From the NCBI GenBank assembly GCA_964472505.1, contig CAYYQW010000002.1, positions 62,001-126,000 on the forward strand: a DNA stretch of 64,000 bases, read 5' to 3'. This document shows, one piece after another, positions 9,248 through 18,136 of this stretch. Under the pieces are notes generated by a model. The model was not told the origin of the DNA, ran no database searches, and saw only the letters and a program-made list of their open reading frames with translations. Every line of letters begins with the position of its first letter. Positions within the stretch are counted from its first letter, which is position 1. This DNA is from JAYEIA01 sp964472505. Its GTDB lineage: Bacteria; Bacteroidota; Bacteroidia; Bacteroidales; JAADGE01. Made by a program: the position numbers and the translations under genes.

Positions 9248-10753
9248 TTAAAAAGGAGCATTACCATCATCGGAAGGGAAACCGCCAAAATCAACCGGGT
9301 CATCGTCGTCATTCATTTTGGATTGAATAGTTGCAAAACCGTCATCGCCAATGGGCATTAAATTGCCGGTTCCGTAATCCTCAAAACGCGCAAAATGTTC
9401 GATGAATTTCAATTTCACATCGGTAACCGGTCCGTTTCTGTGCTTGGCAATAATTAGCTCCGCCAAGCCTTGGGTTGAGTTTCCTTCATGATCTTCCAAT
9501 AAGCCCATTTTTTCGGGACGGTGAATAAACATTACAATATCGGCATCCTGCTCAATGGCACCGGATTCTCGAAGGTCAGACAATTGCGGGCGTTTTTCTC
9601 CGGAGCGCATCTCCACCGAACGGTTGAGCTGTGAAAGCGCTATAATGGGCAAGTTCAGTTCTTTAGCAATAGCCTTCAAACCCCTTGAAATCATACTTAC
9701 CTCCTGCTCGCGATTTCCGCGTGTTTCGGGCGGCCCGCTCATGAGTTGTAAGTAGTCAATTATGATTAAGTGAATATCATGTTTTTGAGTTAATTGGCGG
9801 CATTTTGAGCGCAGCTCAAACAAACTGATGGCCGGTGTATCATCAATAAAAATTCCGGCGTCATACAAGTTACTTACTTTGCTTTCCAGTTGCTTCCATT
9901 CATTATCGGACAGTTTTCCGGATCTAATTTTGTTACTGTCCAGCTCTGTTTCTGATGAAATCAGTCGGTTAACCAATTGCACGGAAGACATCTCCAAGGA
10001 AAACAGAGCCACATTCTTTTTATGTTCAACGGCCATATTGCGCGTCATAGACAATACGAAAGCCGTTTTACCCATAGAAGGGCGAGCGGCAATAATCACT
10101 AAATCGGAAGGTTGCCAACCGGAAGTTACGCGATCCAAATCGGCAAATCCGGCCGGGGCTCCGCTCAAACTGTCTTCGCGTTGGTAGCGTTGTTCCAGCT
10201 CGTCGAGGGCTTGATCCATAACCACATTAATACGTTCGGTAGATTTTTTTACGCTGCCCATGGCCAGCTCAAAAACTTCTTTTTGTGAAAATTCCAGAAG
10301 ATCATCCACATCGGAACTTTCGTCATAAGCCTTACTTTGAATTTCGGAACAAAGTACAATAAGCTTTCGCTGAATATATTTTTCGGCTATAATTTTCGCA
10401 TGATAATTGATATGCGCACCGGTGCCCACGCGGGTTGTGAGTCCTACAACATAACCCGGCCCTCCGACCGATTCAAGATCTTCGTTCTTTTTAAGCTGTT
10501 CCAAAACTGTATGGTAGTCAATGGGGCGGCTGTTGGTTGATAAATCTTTTATCGCCTGAAAAATCTTTTGATTGGCCGGCTCATAAAAACTCTCCGGACT
10601 TAATAAGCCTAAAACATCAATTTCCCGATTTTTTTCCAGCATGATTGCTCCCAATACATCTTTCTCAATTTCAATTGCCTGCGGAGGAAGCTTGCCTAAT
10701 TCTTTTTCATAATCAAACACTTTGGTTTTTTGGTATCCGTTCTTTTTTGCCAT
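9248..10753 (-). CDS. dnaB: Replicative DNA helicase DnaB
   Basis: Hexameric helicase that unwinds DNA at the replication fork. Its 501 residues comprise the N-terminal primase-interaction domain (from PPQAIEIEKDVLGAIMLEKN), a linker, and the RecA-type ATPase with Walker A ARPSMGKTAFVLS, Walker B LIIIDYLQLMSG and the arginine-finger/sensor region SDLRESGAIEQDADIV. The length is normal and no intein is present. An acidic, Asp-rich C-terminal tail (NDDDDPVDFGGFPSDD) extends beyond the core. The start at 10753 is preceded by a -7-like box. Confidence 0.98.
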   Translation of the reverse strand: MAKKNGYQKTKVFDYEKELGKLPPQAIEIEKDVLGAIMLEKNREIDVLGLLSPESFYEPANQKIFQAIKDLSTNSRPIDYHTVLEQLKKNEDLESVGGPGYVVGLTTRVGTGAHINYHAKIIAEKYIQRKLIVLCSEIQSKAYDESSDVDDLLEFSQKEVFELAMGSVKKSTERINVVMDQALDELEQRYQREDSLSGAPAGFADLDRVTSGWQPSDLVIIAARPSMGKTAFVLSMTRNMAVEHKKNVALFSLEMSSVQLVNRLISSETELDSNKIRSGKLSDNEWKQLESKVSNLYDAGIFIDDTPAISLFELRSKCRQLTQKHDIHLIIIDYLQLMSGPPETRGNREQEVSMISRGLKAIAKELNLPIIALSQLNRSVEMRSGEKRPQLSDLRESGAIEQDADIVMFIHRPEKMGLLEDHEGNSTQGLAELIIAKHRNGPVTDVKLKFIEHFARFEDYGTGNLMPIGDDGFATIQSKMNDDDDPVDFGGFPSDDGNAPF

Positions 10754-10815
10754 AATTCTTTGTAATATATTCCGATGGTTATAAAATCAACTTTCAAAAA
10801 CTTGTAAGCAGGCTA

Positions 10816-10823
10816 CAAACATA
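10816..10823 (-). promoter_or_regulatory. Candidate -7 box of dnaB
   Basis: TATGTTTG on the minus strand fits TAnnTTTG and would give a start about 55 bases before the dnaB ATG. No convincing TTTG stands 19-23 bases upstream, so this is only a weak call. Confidence 0.35.
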
Positions 10824-10944
10824 CAACATTTGTAGGTTTGTATAAATGAATTTGACTCATTAATATCAACAAGTTTCTTTTTGTTTTTAACAAGACAAAT
10901 ATTTTTTTTGCGCCAAACTTTTGGATGCAAAATCGAGTAAGAAA

Positions 10945-12213
10945 TTATGTTTTCTGCTTTTTCTTTTTGGCTGCGGGAAATAATACATTATTGAGTATCA
11001 GACGGTAGCCCGGAGAATTGGGATAAAGTTTAAGTTCCGTTTTGGGGTCTCCCACATAATGGCGATAATCTTCCGGATCGTGTCCGCCGTAGAAGGTCCA
11101 AAAGCCTTGCCCAAAAACTCCGTGTATATATCTGGCTTCTTCAAACTTTCTGTTTTGGCCCATTATCAATACTTCGGGTTTTATAAATTCCTTACGAAAA
11201 GCTGTGGTTTGACCCATAAAACCTTTAATTACTGCCGTATGGTTTTGAGTGAGCATGGTAGGCACGGGATCCCATTTGGCCGAAAATTCAAATAAACTAA
11301 AATAGTCATTATCGGGCTGAACGGGTCGTGTAGGAGGCACATCAATATTAGAAAATTCATACTCAAAAGGGTTGCGGCTTATGGTAAAGTCCGTAAAAGC
11401 CAGTGTTTGAGAAAAATCTAATTTTTCCTGACAATCCGGATCAGCCGGGTCACCGTCGAACATGGTTTCGCAGATATCGGTATTTTGAGCGGCCAAGGCA
11501 ATATCATAGGTATCGGTAGCCGAGCACATGACAAATAAAAAGCCGCCGTTCATGATGTACTCTTTAATCTGCATCACAACAAAAAGCTTAAGCTCTGAAA
11601 CTTTCCCGAAACCTAAAGCAAGTGCGTCGGCTTCGGCTTTTCTTTTAGTTTCGATATACCAAGGTGCGTTTCTGTATGCTCCGTAAAATTTACCGTACTG
11701 ACCCGTAAAATCTTCATGATGCAAGTGCAACCAATCGTAATCAGCCAATTTTCCTTCAATAACTTCTTTGTCATAAATCATATCATGAGGGATTTCGGCA
11801 TAAGTCAATGCCAAAGCCACGGCATCGTCCCAGGGCAACATTTCATCGGGCGCATAAATGGCTATTTTTGGGGCTTTTTCCAAGGCAACTTTATCCATAT
11901 TAACAGCCGGAGAAGCGATATTATCGTATATTAAAGATATCTCGGCATCGGAAACTATTTCATACGAAATGCCTCTTACAATGCATTCGGTTTCAATCTC
12001 TCGCGCATATACCATACTAAAGCTGCCGCCTCTGTAGTTGAGCAACCAATTGGCTTTTCCGCCGTTTTCAAGCACCCAGTATGTAACACCGTAGGCTTTC
12101 AAATGGTTTTTTTGTTGCTCATCCATTGGTATTAATATATGATTAGCCAATAATTGACCGGCCAATACGATTAAAACTGTCAGGCTGACTATTTTTTTTA
12201 TCATTTTTTTCAT
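10945..12213 (-). CDS. Exported conserved protein with a GATase1-like core (family often labelled asparagine synthetase B)
   Basis: A 422-residue protein with signal peptide (MKKMIKKIVSLTVLIVLAGQ, cleavage near LLA) and a strongly conserved start of the mature part (HILIPMDEQQKNHLKAYG, NYRGGSF). To my knowledge, relatives in this phylum carry the automatic name asparagine synthetase B. Neither the N-terminal Cys amidotransferase domain nor the ATP-pyrophosphatase motif of that enzyme is present, so the name is unsafe. What can be seen is a class-I-glutaminase-like or ThuA-like arrangement: a strand-elbow MNGGFLFVMCSATDT with Cys, a LHLHHEDFTGQYGKF segment, and FYGGHDPEDYRHY near the end. A periplasmic hydrolase or sugar-binding role is conceivable. 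The C terminus is basic (AAKKKKQKT). It is transcribed alone. Confidence 0.65.
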   Translation of the reverse strand: MKKMIKKIVSLTVLIVLAGQLLANHILIPMDEQQKNHLKAYGVTYWVLENGGKANWLLNYRGGSFSMVYAREIETECIVRGISYEIVSDAEISLIYDNIASPAVNMDKVALEKAPKIAIYAPDEMLPWDDAVALALTYAEIPHDMIYDKEVIEGKLADYDWLHLHHEDFTGQYGKFYGAYRNAPWYIETKRKAEADALALGFGKVSELKLFVVMQIKEYIMNGGFLFVMCSATDTYDIALAAQNTDICETMFDGDPADPDCQEKLDFSQTLAFTDFTISRNPFEYEFSNIDVPPTRPVQPDNDYFSLFEFSAKWDPVPTMLTQNHTAVIKGFMGQTTAFRKEFIKPEVLIMGQNRKFEEARYIHGVFGQGFWTFYGGHDPEDYRHYVGDPKTELKLYPNSPGYRLILNNVLFPAAKKKKQKT

Positions 12214-12289
12214 TAATTTTTACAATTAATAAACCCATATATCGGCAAATTTATTTTCCCGATATACCGATTATTTTTAATCAAACTCA

Positions 12290-14524
12290 CTAAAAAACAT
12301 CAAAGCCTTTGCGTTTTTCACCGTTTCGCCAACGCTCAACACCAAGCCTGTCTCCGTTTTCATCGTAATATTTCCAACGCCCGTGTTTTTGACCGTTTTT
12401 ATAAGCGCCTTCGATTTTTAAGCTGCCGGTTCTAAAATAGTATTTGGCATCACCGTGAGCTTTTCCGTCGTCATATTCTATTTCGGATTTACGCGCTCCG
12501 TTGTCATGAAATTCGGAGTATAATTTAAGTTCATTATCGGAATCGTATTCTGCAAGAGCTTTAACTGTTTTCTTAGGCGTATCGTAAAAGAAAAAGCATT
12601 CTCCTTGCGGCTCGCCTTTATCATAGTTTACCGAATGCATAATATTACCGCTTTCGTAATAGCTTTTCCATAATCCTTGGGGTTTTCCGTCTTTTATTTG
12701 GCCTTCGGTTTTCACTTTATTGGTTCCCGCAAAATGCCGGGTATAAAAAGTATCTTTATCGGCAAATTCATCGGGAAGCTCAACCATAAACTCCATAGAA
12801 TCAATATAATCGCGAAAAGAAATATCGGAAGTTTCCATTTCCATACGTTCCAGTCGGTCAATATTCACCGCATTCGGATTATGTTTTGCCTTTAAGGTGG
12901 TTTTAAAAATATCGCCTTCCGAAACCAACTGAAAACCAATGGATGAAAAACTCAATATAAAGTCCCGATTTTCTTTTACGGCCTTTTTGTCTTCGGGTGT
13001 ACTGTAAGCATATAAGTTCTCGTATATTTGGGGTGTACGAATAAAAACGGTTAAATTGGATTTTCCTTTAAATTCATTCTTGAAATCGGTAAAATCTTCC
13101 AAATTATTTAAGGTACGGCCGGTAATATAATCATCAATCACGGTCTTTAATACATCGGGGGAATTACTTAATACGACAAAATCTTCGATATAAGTAAAAT
13201 ACGGTTTTTCTAAATTACGAAACAAGTCACCAAAAAATAATTTAAAGAAATTACGCCTGTCTAAATAAAAAATATCGAAATTTTTATATTTAATATCAGA
13301 AAATTTAACGGGACTGCGGCGTTTTACTTTTTTTGTGATTTCGCCCATGCCCGCTTTTGCATTTGCTATATTGTTGGTATGAATAATGACCACCACATCT
13401 TCCAATCGGCGTTCATTGTCGGGTCTTAATTTCAGAAAAGCAATTTCATTTCCGATCCAACTAAAAAATTGTTCTTCAATGTTTATTCCAAAATATTTCT
13501 CGATTTTATTTACATTATCTTCAATGTCTTCCATATCTTGGGCATTGCCGGCGCGGTATTGCTCGGTAAGATTCGTATAAAAATCCATATAATTATCAAA
13601 ACCCATGGAAAAGTACAGGGCCGTTTGGTCGGAAGCAACGCGCCAAGCCGACATACTTCCCGGACGCACGCCGGCAAGAGCTTTCACATAGGAACCAATA
13701 GAATCTACACCGGTATAGCCATCGAAACTCAACAGCTCTTCTTGCAAGTACATATCAAAAGCAGAGAAAGTCAACGACCGGGCAATCATTTCTGCCGACT
13801 CGGAATCTTCGGTAAGATAAGATTTCATAAAAGCCTGCAATTGATTGTAATTAAAATAAAACCTAAAGAGTTCCTTGCCTGCAAGCTTATTACTTACCTT
13901 TACAAAGTCAATGTTTTTATCCCAATAGTTATCATTCATTCCGTCAACGGATTTCTCAATAAGGCTTCCGGTAAAGCTAACAACAAGCAGGTTATCGGTT
14001 AAAGTTAAATAGATCATTTCTCGAGGATCCTCAATGGAACGCAGCTCAAAAATGGTTTGTCCGTTATATTCTCTTTCGCGCAAGTTGAAACCCTCGGCAT
14101 AGCTGAGTGTGGTATTGAGCTTTGGGCGAATCATGGCTGCAATATCTTTCATGTCGGCCACAAACAGAATGTCCCAATCAACGCCTGAGGTCATGTGAAC
14201 GGAAGTCAAAAGCGAGCGCCCCGACAGTACGGCATCTGCAACTTTGTTATTTGCCAAAAAAGCATCCAACAATTCAATATCGGAATTTATTTCGGAAAAA
14301 TAGGGATTTTTAATCAGGTATTTCCAGACTTCACTATTGCTTATTTCGGTCCAGGCACCGGAGAGGTCAGAGGTTTGTACCATGAAAACGGAATTTTCGG
14401 GTACTACGGTGAGCGAATCGCGTTTGGGCGGCTTTACCCAATATTTATTGTAAGCCCACCATCCGCCTACACCTATTACAACTATAAGAATCAGAATAAA
14501 TAAAAAACGAAAAAACTTTTTCAT
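12290..14524 (-). CDS. Membrane-anchored DUF3352-like protein with C-terminal MORN-type repeats
   Basis: A 744-residue protein anchored by one N-terminal helix (about residues 5-26) followed by a basic PPKRDS step, so most of it faces the periplasm. Residues about 35-560 resemble DUF3352-type proteins (opening VPENSVFMVQTSDLSG; RFYFNYNQLQAFMKSYL; FVVLSNSPDVLKTVIDDY). The last 130 residues are five MORN_2-like repeats of the form G-x-W-x-Y-Y-x-x-G-x-x (for example GLWKSYYESGNIM, GRWKYYDENGDRL), found in many Bacteroidota surface proteins. No enzyme motif is visible and the function is unknown. Expression appears monocistronic, with 76 bases to the next gene on the same strand. Confidence 0.65.
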   Translation of the reverse strand: MKKFFRFLFILILIVVIGVGGWWAYNKYWVKPPKRDSLTVVPENSVFMVQTSDLSGAWTEISNSEVWKYLIKNPYFSEINSDIELLDAFLANNKVADAVLSGRSLLTSVHMTSGVDWDILFVADMKDIAAMIRPKLNTTLSYAEGFNLREREYNGQTIFELRSIEDPREMIYLTLTDNLLVVSFTGSLIEKSVDGMNDNYWDKNIDFVKVSNKLAGKELFRFYFNYNQLQAFMKSYLTEDSESAEMIARSLTFSAFDMYLQEELLSFDGYTGVDSIGSYVKALAGVRPGSMSAWRVASDQTALYFSMGFDNYMDFYTNLTEQYRAGNAQDMEDIEDNVNKIEKYFGINIEEQFFSWIGNEIAFLKLRPDNERRLEDVVVIIHTNNIANAKAGMGEITKKVKRRSPVKFSDIKYKNFDIFYLDRRNFFKLFFGDLFRNLEKPYFTYIEDFVVLSNSPDVLKTVIDDYITGRTLNNLEDFTDFKNEFKGKSNLTVFIRTPQIYENLYAYSTPEDKKAVKENRDFILSFSSIGFQLVSEGDIFKTTLKAKHNPNAVNIDRLERMEMETSDISFRDYIDSMEFMVELPDEFADKDTFYTRHFAGTNKVKTEGQIKDGKPQGLWKSYYESGNIMHSVNYDKGEPQGECFFFYDTPKKTVKALAEYDSDNELKLYSEFHDNGARKSEIEYDDGKAHGDAKYYFRTGSLKIEGAYKNGQKHGRWKYYDENGDRLGVERWRNGEKRKGFDVF

Positions 14525-14826
14525 GGGTATAATATTATGTATTTCAGATTTACAATTTTTTTATCTCTAAAGGCTGTTCCAAAATTATAATATTTTCAGC
14601 AAAACAGCTTAAAGGAACACTTTTTTTTCAACAAAAGATTTCCGTGAATTAAGCATTAAAAAAAACTGTTTTAAGAAAGTAAGCCCATCTTAAAAGCGTA
14701 AAAAAATAAACTGTTTTAAAAAGCTGTAATATTTATCGGTATTTTTTTTATCTTTACCTTCCAAAAGGAAAATTAGAATTGAACAGGGACAAAAAAGAGA
14801 AATTTTAACCATCTAAAATTACTATA
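14525..14826. other. AT-rich divergent intergenic region
   Basis: This 302-base gap separates two divergent genes. It contains two copies of AAACTGTTTTAA (near 14664 and 14708) and a TATCTTTA -7-like box (14749-14756) facing the receiver gene, without a clear -33 element. No RNA gene or open frame is recognised. Confidence 0.4.
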
Positions 14827-15210
14827 ATGAATAATCCACTAACCGGAAAAACCATTCTGATTGCAGAAGATGAAGAAATGAATTTTACCCTTTTGAATGA
14901 AATCTTCAAGAAAAAGGGAATGACAATTGTTAAGGCCGTAACCGGCACCGAAGCTGTTGATCAATTTCTCAAGCATAAAGATACCATTGATATCATATTA
15001 ATGGATATTAAAATGCCGGAAAAAAACGGGTACGATGCTACACGCGAAATAAAAGCCGTAAAAAAAGATGTACCCGTAATAGCACAAACGGCTTATGCCA
15101 TGTCGGGCGAAAAGGACTTAAGCACCGAAGCGGGATGCGATGCCTACATTACCAAACCGGTGATTATTAAGGAACTCATTGATTTAGTAATAACACTACT
15201 TAATAAATAA
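14827..15210 (+). CDS. Single-domain response regulator (CheY-like)
   Basis: A 127-residue stand-alone receiver. The acidic pocket is in ILIAEDEEMN, the phosphoacceptor is Asp60 in IILMDIKMPEKNG, the conserved Thr is in PVIAQTAYAM, and the Lys is in DAYITKPV. There is no output domain, so it must act by protein contact or as a phosphate shuttle. It is followed after 17 bases by a hybrid kinase and then by an HPt protein, so the three probably form one phosphorelay. Its receiver class (YDATREIKA) is the type usually fused to hybrid kinases, and it may functionally replace the degenerate receiver of its neighbour. Confidence 0.93.
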   Translation: MNNPLTGKTILIAEDEEMNFTLLNEIFKKKGMTIVKAVTGTEAVDQFLKHKDTIDIILMDIKMPEKNGYDATREIKAVKKDVPVIAQTAYAMSGEKDLSTEAGCDAYITKPVIIKELIDLVITLLNK

Positions 15211-15227
15211 AAGCTACACATTAATAT

Positions 15228-17672
15228 ATGCCTGATAACTCATATATAAAAAAAGATTTACCGGAAGATATCAAGCAGCGCTATCTTGAGGCAGCCATGA
15301 ATCTGCCCGTAAACATCGGCATATTTGCCATTGACCGAAATTATGAGTTTATCCTTTTCAATAAAACCTATAAAGAATACATCAAAGAAATATTTGGTAA
15401 AACCGTAAAAATCGGGGAAAATTACTTAGATACTTTTTCACAATACCAGGATATTGTAAAGGAAAAAGCCACTATTGACCAAGCTTTGCAAGGCGTTAAA
15501 TTTGACCAAGTCGGGCATTACACCTACAATGACAGAAAATACTATTTTAAAGACACTTACAAGCCAATAAGCGACAATTCAGGTACAATTATCGGAGCAG
15601 TTATTCATTACCGAAACATTACCCTGAAAAAACGCCGAGAATTAAGCTGGAACGCCCTTCTGAACATTAGCCAAAAAGCTCATGAAACAGAAAAACTGAA
15701 AGATTTCATTGAAGACATCAGAAATGAGCTTGCAAAAATAATAGATACCGGCAATTTTTTTGTTGCACTGTACAACGAAGAAAACAAACGTTATTCATTT
15801 CCGTATTACAAAGACAAATATGACGATATAAATTTTTATGAACAATACGATTTATCAAACAGCAGTACGGATTATGTAAGAAGAACCGGCGAACCGCTTA
15901 TTTTAAATGACAAATTAGCTCAAAAGCTCGAAGAACAAAAAACAATTAAACTTTACGGAACGCATTCTCCGTCGTGGATGGGTATTCCGCTAAAAACCGA
16001 TGAAGGCGTAATTGGCGTGTTGGTGGTACAAAATTATGAAAAGCCTAACCAATACTCCAAAGAGGATCTTGAAACACTTACCTTTATCTCAGGGCATCTT
16101 GCCGGGGCTCTGCAAAGAAAAAGATCGGAAGAAAAACTTAAAACAACGGCAAAACAATTACAACACGCGCTTGAAATTGCCAAATTAGCCGTTGTCAAAA
16201 TAGAGCTAAAAGAACAAAAGGTAAGTCTTACGGAGGAAGCCTGTAAAATGTTTGGATTAAAAACGCAGGCCAACCACCTGCCGCTTGAAGGCTTCAAAGA
16301 TATTGTTTACGCCAAAGATCGCACACTGTTTAATCGGCTGATTTCAAAAGTCAAAGGCACGGGTATTATATATTCCGAGGAATTTCGTATCGTAAATCAA
16401 AAAACCAAAAAACTTATTTATCTCAATGCCAAAGCGGAGCTTAACGAGCGACAATATCCTTTGAACTTTGAAATAAACTTGCTGCTCCAGGATGTAAGCA
16501 AACAACACAAAGACAAGTTAATTTTAAAAAAAGCCAAAGAAACGGCCGAACGCTCCGATAAACTCAAAAGTGCATTCCTGGCCAATATGTCGCATGAAAT
16601 ACGAACACCCATGAATGCCATACTGGGTTTTTCCGAATTCTTGACTAAAGGCGGTATTTCCGAAAGTGCTGCTAAGCTCTATGCCGAATACATTTCAAAA
16701 AGTGCGGAAGATCTGCTCCGACTTTTAAACGATATTCTGGATACAGCCAAAATAGAAGCCGGTGAGCTCAAAATAAAAACCGAAAGTTTTGACCTGCATC
16801 AACTGCTCAGCGAAATAAAAATGACTTTTGAAAACGAGCAGAGAAACATGAAAAAACAACACATACGTTTCAAGCTTAAAAATGCAGTTGAATCCGATAA
16901 ATTATTCATAAAAGCAGACCGAGTAAGGCTTAAACAGGTTTTCACAAATCTTTTGAATAATGCCTTTAAATTCATCAACGAAGGACACATTCATTTCGGA
17001 TATCGAATAAAAGCGGCGGACACTATAGAATGTTTCGTGGAAGACACCGGGCCGGGTATTCCGGAGAACAAAAAAGATCTGGTATTCAGCCGGTTTGGAC
17101 AAATTACCGATGATAAAATAATGCATCCCGGCGGCACCGGTTTAGGGCTTTCAATCACCAAAAATCTAATTGAGAATATGGGCGGCAGCATTGATTTTGA
17201 ATCCAAACCCGAAGCGGGCACAAAATTCACTTTTGAACTGCCGTTTGAAAAATCCGATTTGAACGAGTCCGATGAGCACTCAACCATCCTGCCCGAGCGC
17301 ATAAAAGATAAAAAATTTCTGATTATTGAAAATAATAAATTAAACATTAAATTGGTCAAAGGGCTTTTAAAAGGATTACCCCACAAAAATGAATATCTGT
17401 TCTCCGAAAATGAAAAAAATATTGTTGAACAAGTTAATTATTACAAACCGGATTCAGTTATTATCAATACCCAATTCCCCAATGCCCATAATATTGTGAA
17501 ACAAATAAGAGAAGCCAAGCCAAGCAATAAAGATATTGCAATAATCGGGCTGAGTAATTTTGCCGATGAAAAAGATTTGGAAAACGCCAATAAAGCCGGC
17601 ATTGATGATCTGATCTCGAAACCCTATAACTTTGAAAATTTTTTCGGCATTATATACAAATACATACATTAA
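15228..17672 (+). CDS. Hybrid sensor histidine kinase (PAS-GAF-PAS-HisKA-HATPase) with a degenerate receiver
   Basis: An 814-residue kinase with no membrane segment or signal peptide, so it senses in the cytoplasm. It has a PAS domain (about 15-140, ending in GAVIHYRNITLKKR), a GAF domain (about 145-295), a second PAS-like domain (about 305-420), and a dimerisation helix with phosphorylatable His456 in MSHEIRTPMNAILGF. The ATPase follows, with N box FTNLLNNAFKF, G1 EDTGPGIPENK and G2 GGTGLGLSITKNL. Residues about 697-814 fold like a receiver, but the phosphoacceptor Asp is Asn747 (VIINTQFP) and the acidic pocket is ENN. This domain therefore should not accept phosphate. Phosphate would pass to the separate receiver upstream and the HPt downstream; that path is inferred. 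Confidence 0.9.
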   Translation: MPDNSYIKKDLPEDIKQRYLEAAMNLPVNIGIFAIDRNYEFILFNKTYKEYIKEIFGKTVKIGENYLDTFSQYQDIVKEKATIDQALQGVKFDQVGHYTYNDRKYYFKDTYKPISDNSGTIIGAVIHYRNITLKKRRELSWNALLNISQKAHETEKLKDFIEDIRNELAKIIDTGNFFVALYNEENKRYSFPYYKDKYDDINFYEQYDLSNSSTDYVRRTGEPLILNDKLAQKLEEQKTIKLYGTHSPSWMGIPLKTDEGVIGVLVVQNYEKPNQYSKEDLETLTFISGHLAGALQRKRSEEKLKTTAKQLQHALEIAKLAVVKIELKEQKVSLTEEACKMFGLKTQANHLPLEGFKDIVYAKDRTLFNRLISKVKGTGIIYSEEFRIVNQKTKKLIYLNAKAELNERQYPLNFEINLLLQDVSKQHKDKLILKKAKETAERSDKLKSAFLANMSHEIRTPMNAILGFSEFLTKGGISESAAKLYAEYISKSAEDLLRLLNDILDTAKIEAGELKIKTESFDLHQLLSEIKMTFENEQRNMKKQHIRFKLKNAVESDKLFIKADRVRLKQVFTNLLNNAFKFINEGHIHFGYRIKAADTIECFVEDTGPGIPENKKDLVFSRFGQITDDKIMHPGGTGLGLSITKNLIENMGGSIDFESKPEAGTKFTFELPFEKSDLNESDEHSTILPERIKDKKFLIIENNKLNIKLVKGLLKGLPHKNEYLFSENEKNIVEQVNYYKPDSVIINTQFPNAHNIVKQIREAKPSNKDIAIIGLSNFADEKDLENANKAGIDDLISKPYNFENFFGIIYKYIH

Positions 17673-17729
17673 AAGTAAATATAAGCCCGGAATAATACAT
17701 TAAATTTCTAACTAACTAAATTATTTTAC

Positions 17730-18071
17730 ATGACATTTGAACATATAGACTTAAGCATGTTAGAAGCGCTTTATAAAGACAACCCAAAGCGTTTGAAAGA
17801 AATAACAAAAAAGTATGCCGATACAATCAGTGAGCTTATCGGAAAACTGGAACAAGCCGCAAAAGAAAAAGAAAAAAGTGCACAAAAAAATTCTGCTCAC
17901 AGCCTAAAAACAGCTTTCAAATACTTGGGTATGGAGGAACTCTCGGAAACTTCTCGACAGATTGAAGCATTAGCCGAAAAAGACGATGAAACAATTGAAA
18001 AGCATGTAAGCAAAATTACCGAAAAATGGCAGCAGGCAAAAACAGAAGTTGACAAGTTTGTAAACGCATAA
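17730..18071 (+). CDS. HPt (histidine phosphotransfer) domain protein
   Basis: A 113-residue all-helical protein carrying the HPt signature HSLKTAFKYLG, with His57 as the phosphoryl carrier, the following Lys, and the glycine three turns on. It would shuttle phosphate between receivers. It lies 57 bases after the hybrid kinase in the same direction. With the upstream stand-alone receiver the operon supplies kinase, receiver and HPt as separate parts. The rest of the chain is a charged helical bundle with no other domain. Confidence 0.88.
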   Translation: MTFEHIDLSMLEALYKDNPKRLKEITKKYADTISELIGKLEQAAKEKEKSAQKNSAHSLKTAFKYLGMEELSETSRQIEALAEKDDETIEKHVSKITEKWQQAKTEVDKFVNA

Positions 18072-18136
18072 ATCTCCAAAACTCATCCAAAGCAATTAGG
18101 CTAAAAATTGTAAAGCTTTACGCTAACTATTTTTTT

